Shown: positions 33,525 through 44,859 of the stretch, in pieces
Layout: every line of letters starts with the position of its first letter
How positions within the stretch are numbered: position 1 is the first letter of the stretch
From: Salticus scenicus
Lineage: Eukaryota > Arthropoda > Arachnida > Araneae > Salticidae
Length of the DNA stretch: 64,000 bases
Direction of reading: 5' to 3'
NCBI GenBank assembly: GCA_963930645.1
Contig: CAWVNO010000528.1
Coordinates: 124,001-188,000 of the forward strand
Program-made: the position numbers and the translations under genes
The notes under the pieces: generated by a model
Told to the model about the DNA's origin: nothing
Database searches by the model: none
What the model saw: the letters and a program-made list of their open reading frames with translations, nothing else

Positions 33525-34369
33525 ATGGACTCTTCCCAGTTTCGTCTGCTCAATCATGTGATAGAGGAAAACGAATATTCGAATTCTGAGAATCGAATTC
33601 AATTAAATATTGTTCTTCAGAACAAAAATGTTAATATTTAATATAAAATAAAATAAAAGTAATATTGTGCATTTGTAAATAGTAGAATAGTTATATTTGT
33701 AAATTTAAGAATTTTTTAAAAACATTGTTTATTTATTTTCAACTGTAAGAATCGATTTTTGTATGTTACAGTGTAACTGTTACATTAACTGATCTAGCAA
33801 TGAATAATAGCTTGTTCTTGTGGAATGTTTATGGATTCTAATTTGAAATTTTAAAATCTTTTCATTTTATTTAATTGCACAAAGGTGATACAACAAGTTA
33901 ATTAATTTAGTTAGTGGTCTAAATGGATTTACGCAGTACGATATTGCACTGCCACTGATTTAAGTACCAAAAATCAGAGTATTTACATGAACATCAATAA
34001 CAAATATAAAAACTAAATGATGATTGTAAATGTATACAGCAAACAAAAGATGATGAATAATGATATAAAATGGATTAAAAATGATGATGCTTAAAAAAAA
34101 ATAACACAGATTAAATACGATTGATCAAAAATCTAGTAACATATACTATCCATTCCAGACCTGCCAACTGCTAGGAATTTGGGCCGTAAACTACGATGCT
34201 ATGAAAATCGGCTCAAAATTACGAATTTTTATAAAGCACCAAAACCGACACATTTCTGACTACGTGTTGCTTTGCGATTTTCAATCTTTTTCCATCCACT
34301 CCATAAATGTCAATTTTCATTTTAAACTTGCTTTATTAGATTCTAGAATGTATAAAGAGACAGAATTGT

Positions 34370-34620
34370 TAAATATTTCTCATTCGTGTACTTTTTTGTG
34401 TCCCCCCTCGCGCCCCACCCCACCCTCTAACGATCGGCAAACAAACGCCCTACGGCACCTTGGGATTTCTAATCTTTTTCCATCCGCAACATAAATGTTA
34501 ATGTTCTTTTTAAATTTACTTTATTAGATGCTAGAACCTATAAAGAAGTAGAATTGTTCAATATTTCTCACTCCCCCCCCCCCTCTTTCCAACCCCTAAC
34601 AATCGATGATCAAACGTCTG
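34370..34620. repeat. diverged tandem repeat with C-rich tracts
   Basis: The block TCTTTTTCCATCC... ATAAATGT, TTTATTAGAT.CTAGAA, AATATTTCTCA.TC, a C-rich tract, then C.ATCG occurs twice (from about 34,280 and from about 34,470). The open frame 34,201-34,494 is a product of this repeat. Confidence 0.6.
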
Positions 34621-35642
34621 CAGAAACCTTTGAATATATTTAATATTTATATTTTAACATTTTTAAAATAATTATCCCAATGCTAAGATTATAATTTTTT
34701 GCAATAATTATAATTTATATTTAAAATTATAGACATAATAAACACAGAACAAAAATATTTATTGATTGGCTAGCACTTTTGCTGAATTTTAATAACTGGT
34801 TAAATACAAGTGTAAAAAGAGTAATTCTGAATTCAGAATAAAATTATTTTACACCTGATTTCATAAATCGTGTTTGTTTCTTAAACAGCACAGTCTTTCA
34901 TTATATATGAACACTAATGCAAATTATTTCGATAAAAATAATAACTTTTAAAATATTTAATCTGGAGGGGTGGGGGTAAAAAACATTTAACATAATGTGG
35001 CCGGATTGCTCTGGAAAATAAAAGCCGGATGTCTGGCATCTGGCAGTGCGTATTATCTATGGAACATTTTTCATCAGGACTGAAAATAGTACCCTGTGGA
35101 TTACACGCAGGAAAATACGGAAATATACATTTATTTGTTTAGGATTCGTGTGTTGCATGATAAAAATGAACCAACCAACCATCCAATACATTTTTAAAAT
35201 TGGTGTGCTACTAAGGCCGTGTTCACGATATCTCCTCGATCTGATCGATCTCCTCGTTAACTCCCCAAGCTGTTCACAACTTCTCCCCGATCTCCTCGAT
35301 CAGAAAAATAAGCTGTTCACGACTTCTGACCGAGGAGATCAGCAACTCCCCAATTTCCCCGATAATTTTCTTCGGGGAGATGATAGAAAGCGTGGCAACC
35401 GCATAGCAACAGACGTAAACAAATGCTGAATATCATTACGGTGATGTGTTTTGCTGAAATATTTTAGTAATATCTAAGAAGAATATGAATTTTTATTAAT
35501 TGTACAATTGCATTTTTTTTTAATTTTAGAAATATTAGCGACGCTCGATTGAACAAGATAGAAAATACAAAATATATATTAAAATTAAAAAAAAAAGTTA
35601 ACGATATTGATTATTTTCTTAATATTTTAATTCTCTTTTACT

Positions 35643-35647
<5 letters not shown>

Positions 35648-35698
<51 letters not shown>
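35648..35698. repeat. (TA)n microsatellite
   Basis: About 25 uninterrupted TA units. The frame reading IYIYIY through it (35,549-35,800) is an artefact. Confidence 0.95.
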
Positions 35699-35701
<3 letters not shown>

Positions 35702-36595
35702 CAATTTAAAATAACTTCCAATTTCATGCAAAATAACTTAAATTTAATTAATTATTCAAACCCATTTTCATTCTACATTTTTAAAGACTATTTATTTTAA
35801 GCAATCATTTATTCCACTTAAATAAATTTGTATTTTTTTCCCCCTATAACTATTTTATAATACTTTGTAGGATGTACATAGGATATATATTATTTGAGCC
35901 TTTTTTGCATGTACAATATAATTTTTAATATATCTTAATTTAATCAAAAACCAATCACTTATATTTAACATAGGGTTAATCATACAATTTACATTCCATG
36001 ATTAGTTGTGAGTCATATATAAATGAAATTTTTTCCCTCAACGAGAAATAATGTTTTGTGAATTTTATAATGAGAGAAATAATAATAAAGACTTATTATA
36101 CAGCCTTGCACCTGTAGCTTGAATGTATAACTTTAATTGCTTATAGATTCAAAATGCAATTATTAAAGTTTACGATTGTGTTTAATTAATCTGTTACAAA
36201 AACAGTTATATCATTAACTTACAAAGGAGATTTGTAAGTTAATTCTTGCAGGAAAACTAAAATATGAAAGAGATACAAAAGTTACTCAGAAAATTAGGTT
36301 AAGGTAAATGCATCAAGTAAATACATTTATTTCTTTAAGTTTTTTTTTCAGAAGATGCCATTGTAAGAGACAACGTTAAAATCGATTTTATGAGTTTTTC
36401 ACCTCTTAGAAAAAATCTTGAAAGCCATCATAATTAAGGTAGTAATTTAATAGTATAAGAAGTATTTGTATAAAGATTGTTTAAAATAAAAATTTAAATA
36501 CCTTTAAACTCCATTATTTTAAACTACTCTTTTAATTAGATAAATTTAATGTTATAACAAATTCAAAAGATAATATGCATTTCACATCATTATTG

Positions 36596-36704
36596 CATAC
36601 TGTTTATTCTTCAGTTCGAGTCGCAAACAAACAAGGATAATTCTACTACAAGAATAGAATTGTCCTTGTTTGTTTGTGATTCGGATCAGAAAACAAACAG
36701 TATG
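36596..36704. repeat. 109 bp fold-back hairpin
   Basis: Arms of about 50 bp: CATACTGTTTATTCTTC and CGCAAACAAACAAGGATAAT on the left pair with their complements on the right (ATTGTCCTTGTTTGTTTGTG, GAAAACAAACAGTATG), with a few mismatches and a loop of about 8 nt. Probably a small MITE. Confidence 0.8.
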
Positions 36705-37368
36705 GGGGGGGGAGAATAGTTTGAATAAAAGGAAAAAGGAAAACTTCCCCATTCTCAATTGAATATTCACATTTATATCATTAAATGTTCAATGAGGGCA
36801 ACTTAAAACTTAAGTATTGAAATAATATTAAAAAGGCATTTAAAAAGCATATTAATATTAAAATAGCATTAAATAGTAAAATTTTAGCTATTTATTAGGA
36901 AATTATCTTTTTTTTTTTTTTTTAATTATAATATCCTTAATTTTATTTTATGCACTTTTACTGCTTTTCAAAATCTTAATAAGCTGTTTATTGTAAAAAT
37001 CAGTTTAAATTTTGCAATTTTCAAAGTAATAATTTTTATACTTCAATGTAGAATAAACACTCAATTTATAATCTAACATGATTCAAATTAGAAGATTGCC
37101 AGTTTGGAAATTTTGAAACAGCAATACAAGGGATGGAATGCTGGTGCGGAATTTAGGCCAGTATTTGTGTATGAAATTTCTCTAGATATACATTCATTGA
37201 TTTAAGAAGTAGAAAACTTTGTTTCATTAGTAGTGGTATAAGTTCTGCACCAGTGTTCTTTTTCTGCAATACAAAGTATCCTGAAAAATTATGTTATAAT
37301 TATTTTTTTTAAAAATCTATCAAATTTTCCCCAAGCATAACTAAGAGCCGTCCTAATTAAATTGACAT

Positions 37369-37404
<36 letters not shown>

Positions 37405-37721
37405 CCGATTTTTTATTCTTAAGTAATAGATATAAAATTCTGCACAAAACAGAATTTAATTTAGTATGATAAGACTTATTTTAATCGGTTCTTCCATATA
37501 AAGGCATGCAATAACTCTGTTTCATCCCCTAGCATTGTTACTAAATTCATTTCTTAAAATTTCTTTGTTTTTGCATAGGAACCCCTCGAGTCTTGGCAGG
37601 AACCATTTTAAACATCTGAGGGTCTGGGGAGCCCTTACCACCAACTTGAATTGTTTTGTTAGTAAACTTAAAGGATATGTTAATAAAAATGCCATTTAAA
37701 ATAATCTATAAATCCCCCGCC

Positions 37722-37866
37722 GAGTGCAATCTTTCAGCAAAATTTCACGCAATGCTTCTGCCATCTAATGGCATTGTTTTTTTCATATTTTTTTAGCTGA
37801 AAATAAGCAATCCTTCGTGCTAGATGGCAGAAGCAACATGCCAAATTTTGTTGGAAAGCTACACCC
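37722..37866. repeat. ~145 bp imperfect fold-back (MITE-like)
   Basis: GTGCAATCTTTCAGCAAAAT and TGCTTCTGCCATCTA on the left pair with TAGATGGCAGAAGCA and ATTTTGTTGGAAAGCTACAC on the right. A target duplication was not clear. Confidence 0.65.
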
Positions 37867-39532
37867 TGACATTAGACAGTTTTCAAGTTTTTGCATTGAA
37901 CACAGAGTTAAAGTTAATGGTCAATATACGGCCATTAGACGCTGTCATGTTCACTCACATGCATACATCATTATAAAAAAAAAAAAATAAAAAAAAAAAT
38001 TGAACTCAGGGAACTTCAAAACTTAGAGATACACAGAGCTGTACCAAGTATAGTCAGTAAATACTCGGCCAAATTTAGGCTAAGTATTCAGTCAATGCTG
38101 AGTAGTTGAGGGATTTCACTATTTTTATGCATTATTGAAAGAAATGTGTCATTGATAGATATTTATTTTATAACTAAACAAAATGATTATGAAAATCTAA
38201 ATACAGAGTCATTATAATTAAAATTTTCGCTATAACAGCTTTCTGCAGTTAAAACGGGCTACCACTAAATTTGGTTTAGAGACAATTCATGATATGAGCT
38301 TGTCCATTTTAGCTATAAGAATTTAATTATAACTATCTTGTACATATGTAATATGCAATATTTTATAAAAACTTAGTATATAAAATTGTATCTGTAAATC
38401 AGACAAAAATAAAACATTAAAAAAAAAATAACCTTTATTTAATATTAACATAAAAATTTAATTTATACATTTATGTAAGTAAAAGTAAGACACCTTCAAA
38501 TCAGTAAGAAAAAGACTGATTTTGAATCTAAAGAAAAATATACACTGTAAAATAATGTAAAAAACTATAATCTATTTGGATACAGTCTACCGATAGGAAT
38601 TTATTTGGTATTTTAAGAACAAATAAAATTAATGTAAAAAGAGTGAGAAGGGGGGGGGGGCATTTAACCGAGTAAAGGTGTTTTTGCAGAGATAAATACA
38701 CTAAAAGATCATTTAAAATACATTTCAATAATCAAATCTGTAGTTTTGCCAATTAAGGCCTAAAACCACCTATCATTTTACATTTCTACAGTCTGAAGAT
38801 TAATGAATCGTATCATGTTTGAAATTATAAAATATTTAATGTTCTCATTTAATATGTCTTAATTCTTAATGCATAGGAAGTTTTGTATCTCTAAGAATTA
38901 TCTGAGGATAATTTTGCACCTAAGAAAGATTTTAAGAATAAAGTTACGAGTTATGCTTTTAATAATCCACTCCACTAAAAGTATCAAAATATAGTAATGA
39001 ACCTAAATATGTATATACACTACGAAAGTTCTACAGGAAAGCATGCTGTTTGCCATTTAACTAAAATATTTTGGGTTCAAAAGGCTTTTTCCCCCCCCCC
39101 CAAGTTGTGCAAATTTCCTCATATATGCATCAATTCTTTCTTACAACTACTTGGTGTTCGGTACTCGGCCAAAGTGCTACTTGGTGCAGCACTAAACACA
39201 CCTATATATTAAAGTTAAATTTTCGTTATGTTAAGATTACAATACTTACCTTACATAGTATGTATGTTTGAAAGGTAAGAAAAACTGCATGAAAGAAATG
39301 TGACCCATTCTCAATTCTATAGTGCTTAATAACAAATTCTTAAAAGATATTAATGACTATGAGAGAAGAAATGATAATGCAATTGAAAGCAGTAGATGAT
39401 TAAAATAAAAACTATAAAATATCGCTTTTGAATTCACCAACAGAATAATTCAGATTTATTGTTTATTGTAAATTTTGCTGAAATTTTCCAGTATTTAAAA
39501 TGGTTATAAATACACATTAATAAAGAATTGTT

Positions 39533-40119
39533 TTATGTATATGGAAACAAGGGTAATTTTAAATTTACAACTCGCAAATAATTAATAGTGGACAAAAGTA
39601 GATGAAATAGTATTTTGTCTAGGACAGTTTTAATGATGTTCTTTCCACTATGGAAAAAACAGAGCAACTCTAAGCAAACAGATAAAATATGCTTAAAGAA
39701 ATACCTTTCACAGACCGTGAAATATCCAAATATTTTTATTATAAGTGCTTTTACACAAATATGAATGTAATTTTCAATAAGAAGCATGCTATATAAACCT
39801 CCCTGTGGCAGAATATTTTTATGCTTTCTGTGACAAGTATCATTCATGCAAACCTTTTCTGCAAGATGACATTTAATTGCATAGATATTAATATTATTAA
39901 TACACTGTAGAATTCTTAAATGTAACACAAATCTCTGTTTTCTTTTGAAATATGAGAATATCTGTAATTATTATCAGTAAATCCCTCTGCAAGCGAAAAT
40001 TTCTTTTCTTTTCTGTGACAGTGACACAGTATCGCTAAATTCTGCCTCAGGGAAAAACCTAAATAACATACACCAATTTTAAAGCATTTCAATATATTTA
40101 CAGAAATAGAAGTGCACAT
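39533..40119 (-). pseudogene. possible fossil zinc-finger array
   Basis: Minus-strand frames include CYLGFSLRQNLAILCHCHRK followed by EKKF, which resembles the second half of a C2H2 finger plus linker. Further on is CHRKHKNILPQGG. The frames are broken (39,916-40,119 and 39,533-39,928) and most Cys/His ligands are missing. Could be chance; weak evidence. Confidence 0.22.
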
Positions 40120-41179
40120 ATAGATATTGATAAACTAAAGTGATAAATACTACTACAACTTTGTAAGTGTTTAAACTATTAGTCAATTCAAATTCTCTAC
40201 CATATTAGCAACATGATTATAATTGTAAACGGTTTATGTACATTTGAATGAATGTTATAGTAAGAAATTAACTATTTAAATACTTTACTTCGTAAGTTAA
40301 ATATGAAACAATATAAGAAAAATGTTTTATTTAAACAATCACAAATTTTTCTTAAAATATTACCTAATTTAATACAAACATGCTATAAAAAATAACAGAG
40401 GGGTGGCATGACCCTGCTCCTTTCTTTGTAATAGTATTTAAAATCTTACATAAAGTTAATACATACCTATGAACTCCAGTTTATCTTTATGAAGAGAAAG
40501 GTTTTATCTAAGAGAACTGCTCTACTGCATGGCAATATAAATAAAACCAAACACAGAAGAACAATTCACTTGACATTTCCATCACAACATTAGCAGATAT
40601 TCTTCTCGAGTATAGAACACAGCACAAGTATAAAATAAGAGTACGAAGCATTCAATATTTATTGATATGCTCATGTAAATCTTACTCAGAAAAAAAAAAA
40701 AAAAAAAAAACTTTTCACAGCAAAACAATAATCACGATAAATAAAAAATAACAGCACTATTTTCGAAAATAACTTTTAAATATGTTCAGTTGTGAAACTG
40801 AATTCTACTGAAGTAATTTTGGAGCTGAAAATTTGAGAGTCTAGGAATGATGTTTTCAATATATCCTTCAGTTTCCTTAAAATTTCTTCTCTTCACACTC
40901 TTTTCATCAAGTACAGTCTCTTTTACTCTAATTTTAAACGTGAAAGTATATCTCCATTATTCATTATAATATTTAAAAGCGATATAAAAAGTTGTTTATA
41001 AAAGAATTTACTTTAGCCGCCATGTTTCTACCCAAAACAGACCGAAAAGGCGTTCAAGAATCATCTCCTCGAGTAGATCAGTTAGGGGATTTGTGACGTC
41101 AACTACTCGGGGAGTTGTGGAGATCGAGGAGATACGTGAACACGCCCTAATTGTCATTTTCAAATGTTGGCATGTATGC

Positions 41180-41245
41180 CATTCTGAAGAAAAGCCATAT
41201 GTGTTAGGCATATGTTTTACGAAATTTTCTAAAATATACATTTAA
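41180..41245 (+). pseudogene. fossil zinc-finger fragment, right arm copy
   Basis: HSEEKPYVLGICFTKFSKIYI and a stop. Mirror of the left-arm fossil. The 7.0 kb insertion enters exactly at its start, at CCATTC. Confidence 0.6.
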
Positions 41246-41336
41246 ATAAATATCTGCGCATGCTGATCTACATATTGATTTAAAAAAAAGTAATTATTTG
41301 AGACAGGTTCAAAGCTAATTTAAATATATTTAAAAT

Positions 41337-42180
41337 ATGAATACATATCTACCCGCAAATACGGGTAAAAAACTACATGTGTGTCAAGATTGCTCTAAAG
41401 GATTTTCTGTAAAAAGTCATCTAAAGCTTCATCTTCGAATTCATACGGGAGAAAAGCCACATGTGTGTGATGAATGTTCTAAAGGATTTTCTCAAAAGAA
41501 TAATTTAAAACGTCATCTTCGCGTTCATACAGGAGAAAAGCCATATGTGTGCGAAGAATGCTCCAAAGCATTTTCGAATAATAGCAGTCTAAGACAACAC
41601 CTTAGTACTCATACAGGAGAGAAACCATATGTGTGTGAAATATGTTCTAAAGGATTCTCTCAAATAATTAATTTAAAGAATCATCGTCGCGTTCACACAG
41701 GCGAAAAACCATATGTGTGTGAAAAATGTTGTAAAAGTTTTTCCGAAAAGTGTCAGCTAAAAGTACATTTCCGCATTCATACAGGAGAAAAACCTCATGA
41801 GTGTAAAAAATGTTCTGAAAGATTTTCTCTAAAGGCCAGTCTGATGCAACATGTTCGCATTCATACAGGAGAAAAACTCGAAAATCCTCATGTGTGTAAA
41901 GAATGTTCTAAAAGATTTTCTCAAAAGGGTCACCTAAAAGAACATTTTCGCATTCACACAGGAGAAAAGCCATATGTTTGTGAAATATGCTTCAAAGGAT
42001 TTTCTGTAAAGTCCAGTCTAAACGCACATCATCGCACTCACACAGGTGAAAAACCGTATGTGTGCGAAGTATGCTCCAAAGCATTTTTGGAAAAGAGCAG
42101 TCTACGAAAACACCTTCGTATTCACACTGGTGAAAAACCATATGTGTGCAATAAATGCTCCAAAGCATTTTCGGTTAAGA
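41337..42180 (+). pseudogene. C2H2 zinc-finger gene, right arm copy, 5' part up to finger 10
   Basis: Paralogue of the left-arm gene, with the same leader (MNTYLPANTGKK) and the same in-frame TAA two codons before the ATG. Nine complete fingers follow and a tenth is cut after CSKAFSVK by the 20.2 kb element. Fingers 1-3 match left-arm fingers 1-3. The left copy's fourth finger (RLSHLKG) is absent, and two fingers not in the left copy are present after QLKVHFRIH, one of them followed by an extended linker TGEKLENP. After the junction the frame reads 32 foreign codons (THTTHFIPIRL onward) to a stop at 42,276-42,278. If transcribed it would give a truncated protein of 313 residues with nine complete fingers. 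Confidence 0.85.
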
Positions 42181-42339
42181 CCCACACAACACACTTCATC
42201 CCGATTAGGTTGATATTACGTAATCGCGATCAAATATTACGTCCCATTACGTTGAAATTTCCTATCTGCTTTGGTTGATTTTTGGTTGAAATGTCACAAG
42301 CAAAGTTGTAACATGGCCCCAAATGAGACTTAGTTGGTA

Positions 42340-42560
42340 CGTAATATCAACCAACTTGTTATGTAAGACATCCAGAGTTTGTTCAATTCATGTAAAATCA
42401 ACCAAATTTGGATGTAAATGCAACATTGTGTTTTCAGCCATTTCATGTAATATCAACTAGATTTGGATGTAAAATATACATCCAGATCTCATCTAAATCA
42501 TGTAAAATCAACCAAAATTGAATATGGAATATACATCTAGATTTCATCCAGGTTTTATAG
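42340..42560. repeat. subterminal direct repeats
   Basis: The block TGTAAAATCAACCAAA.TTG followed by GGATGTAAAATATACATC recurs four to five times at roughly 60-90 bp intervals, in slightly different versions. Confidence 0.7.
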
Positions 42561-42975
42561 AAATTACGTAAAATCAACATAGCTGATGCATTTTTCTTTT
42601 CTTCTTTCTTTCTCTTTTAAAAATTTTAATGCACTTATTTTAAACAGGGGAACCAAAAGCATTGACCTTGTTTTTTATAATGCAGAGATTAATTTTAAAC
42701 ATAAATGTGATATTGATTTTCAACATCAGGATTTAAAAATATATGCTTAAAATCAATATCTGTATATTTTTGTCTAAAATTAATATTTGCATAATAAAAA
42801 GCAAGACCAATGCTTTTGGCTTCCCTGTTTAAAATAAGTGCATTAAAATGCTTAAAAGAGAAAGAAAAAAAAAAGAAAAATGCATCAGTTATGCTGATTT
42901 TATGTAACTTCTATAAAACTTGGGGATGAAATCTAAATGTATATTCCACATCCAATTTTGGTAGATTTTAATGGA
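42510..42975. repeat. ~465 bp imperfect palindrome
   Basis: GATTTCATCCAGGTTTTATA and AAATCAACATAGCTGATGCA on the left are mirrored by TGCATCAGTTATGCTGATTT and TATAAAACTTGGGGATGAAA on the right, with centre near 42,745. TGCACTTATTTTAAACAGGG and its complement lie nearer the centre. Confidence 0.8.
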
Positions 42976-43189
42976 ATTCATTACCCAGGCAGAAAATTTG
43001 GCAAGATAGCTTTTTTTTTTTTTTTATTATTTCAGATAAAACTTTGTATATCATCTTATTAGAATATGAGACATATTTTACTCATTGCAAAATACTGTTT
43101 TTTTTTTTTTTTGTACAGGCGACAATTATTATTTTTTCAAACTCCTTGAAAATTTCTAGTTGGTTTCATAAAATTCTTCACCAATTTTT

Positions 43190-44060
43190 ACTTCCTCATA
43201 CAAAGTATAAGGAATTATAGTAATCCCGATTTGCGAAATGGATTTTGTATTTCACATTGCTCGAAAACGAATGATCGCTGAATGTTGCCAATTGATATGT
43301 GTGACTCTCATGATGTCTAGTTGTACACCTGCAAGTGTCGTCTTAACACGAGCTCTCGTTTTAGCGATATAAGCGACTTTACACGGTTTTTCGTGACGTC
43401 GTACGCATGTGTGTGTATGTCACATAACTCAAAAACGATTGGACGTAGAAAGTTGCGAATTGGTACATAGGTTTGTTATAACATCCAGTTGTGCACCTCC
43501 CTTTTTGGACTTCGTATGATTTTCCGTTTTGGAGATATTTAAGAAAATTAGGTTAATAATGACCAAAAATACAAAGGTTTTGGCCATAATGTAACAAAAA
43601 ACTTTAACTCAAAAACTGTTTGGACAAATATTGCAATCGAATTTTAACTGACTTCCTGACTAGCTAGACATTTGAAATTTTCAGAAAAGCTCAGAACACG
43701 TTGACAATGCATTTTTTAAATATTTTTAGCCAACTGTCTCGGATACCTGCTGCCTTCAGCAGCTTTTATATGATTCAACAGAAAAATTATTTAACTACCC
43801 GACTAGCTAGACATTTGAAACTTTCAGAATAGTTCAGAACACAGTGAAAATGCATTTTTTAAAAATACTTTTAGCCACCTGCTTAAGATACCTGCTGCCT
43901 CAGGCAGCGTTACCTGTACAAATCTTGCAATCGATTTTTAACTAACTTCCCCACTAGTTAGACATTTGAAACTTTCAGGATAGCTCAGAACACAGTGACA
44001 ATGCATTTTTTAAATATTTTTAGCAAATAGTTCCGGGAAAAGCCTAACAATCAATGCAAA
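43190..44060. repeat. dispersed repeat with internal ~155 bp tandem units
   Basis: It begins at the palindromic CTTCCTCATACAAAGTATAA motif. From 43,620 it has three diverged tandem units with AGACATTTGAAACTTTCAG, CTCAGAACACAGTGACAATG, CATTTTTTAAATATTTTTAG and (in two) ATACCTGCTGCC.. A similar CTTTGCATAAGGAAGTAA motif occurs in both arms (27,848, 28,188 and the mirror). No coding potential. Confidence 0.6.
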
Positions 44061-44517
44061 GCCTAACAATCTATTTCTTGTTGACTTGTAATATCATGCA
44101 CTTTTAAAATGACATATTTTCTGAAAATCTGTTGATATTTTTGAAGATTACCTGCTATGAAAATTAACAGCATTTATTCTTAATATTAAAAAAGTGAAGA
44201 TATTACAAAATCAAATGTCGTAAAGCAATAACAGACGGTTTAATTGCAACATTAAATTTATAATTTTTTCTTTTTTGAAAAGAAAAGGAAAAAAATCTGA
44301 TATAAGAGCAGGTTCTAGTAGCAAAAATAGTACAGCATAGCAGAGAGCTCTGCAGATTAATTTAAAAACACACACACACAAAAAAAAAAAAAAAAATGCC
44401 AGGCTTCAATAAAGTACTTAAATAATCTGGTGTATCACTCACACGACTTCCTCTTTCCCTGCATTTTAATATTATATAAGTAGATTGCATAAGTCTTGAG
44501 ATAAATAGTGTAGGATA

Positions 44518-44648
44518 TTAACTTAACTTTTACCTAACAAATTATCCTTTTAAATTAGCACTTACTTTAAAATTTCAAATATATTTCTTTAATAGGAAAT
44601 TTAAAAGGAAATTTAAAAGGATAATTTGTTAGGTAAAAGTTAAGTTAA
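44518..44648. repeat. perfect 39 bp inverted repeat, 53 bp spacer
   Basis: 44,518-44,556 (TTAACTTAACTTTTACCTAA...) and 44,610-44,648 are exact reverse complements. AAATTTAAAAGGA is also directly duplicated just before the right arm. Confidence 0.9.
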
Positions 44649-44859
44649 TGTTATCATATCCTTTTCTAATTAAGTTAAAGTAGTGTAGGATAATAAAGTT
44701 CAATGTAATTCAAAAATAATTTAAAATTGGTTTAGGAATAGTTGTTTGACATATAATTGTATGTGAGAGGGATACCAACCCCTCAAGCCCCGCTCAACAG
44801 TAGTGCTTAGAGTTATTTAAAAAAAAAAAAAAGGGCTGTTATTAATTTGACTTCAAACT

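Larger units (their letters stand above)
35215..41147. mobile_element. 5.9 kb PIF/Harbinger-type element nested in the 7.0 kb insertion
   Basis: The ends GGCCGTGTTCACGATATCTC and inverted GGGCGTGTTCACGTATCTCC are flanked by TAA (35,212-35,214 and 41,148-41,150), the TWA duplication of PIF/Harbinger. Both ends carry several copies of GGAGATCGAGGAGAT-like and GTTCACGA-like subterminal motifs. Inside the right end, on the minus strand, an ATG context ACATGGCGGCTAAAGTAAAT (41,009-41,028) could be a first exon ending at a GT donor, with TGACGTCA (41,094-41,101) upstream of it. No DDE transposase or Myb-like protein was recognised in the interior, so it is probably a decayed or non-autonomous copy. 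Confidence 0.78.
34156..41178. mobile_element. 7.0 kb insertion in right arm (element of ~1.1 kb hosting a PIF/Harbinger-type element)
   Basis: It is flanked by CCATTC (34,150-34,155 and 41,179-41,184). The left arm is continuous at ACTATCCATTCTGAAG (12,578-12,593, minus strand), so the ends are certain to within a base or two. The termini CAGACCTGCCAAC and inverted CATACATGCCAAC match at 11 of 13. After removing the inner element (35,215-41,147 plus one TAA) about 1.09 kb remains, containing two tandem copies of an ATTTTCATTTTAAACTT-like stretch and C tracts. CAG start and TIR suggest hAT, but the duplication is 6 bp rather than 8. Confidence 0.8.

Noticed and set aside
35549..35800. 83-codon plus-strand frame with IYIYIY repeats
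   Set aside because: Translation of a TA microsatellite.
39533..39928. 131-codon minus-strand frame as a real gene
   Set aside because: No intact finger or other domain, and hydrophobic AT-driven composition; kept only as a weak fossil-finger suggestion.
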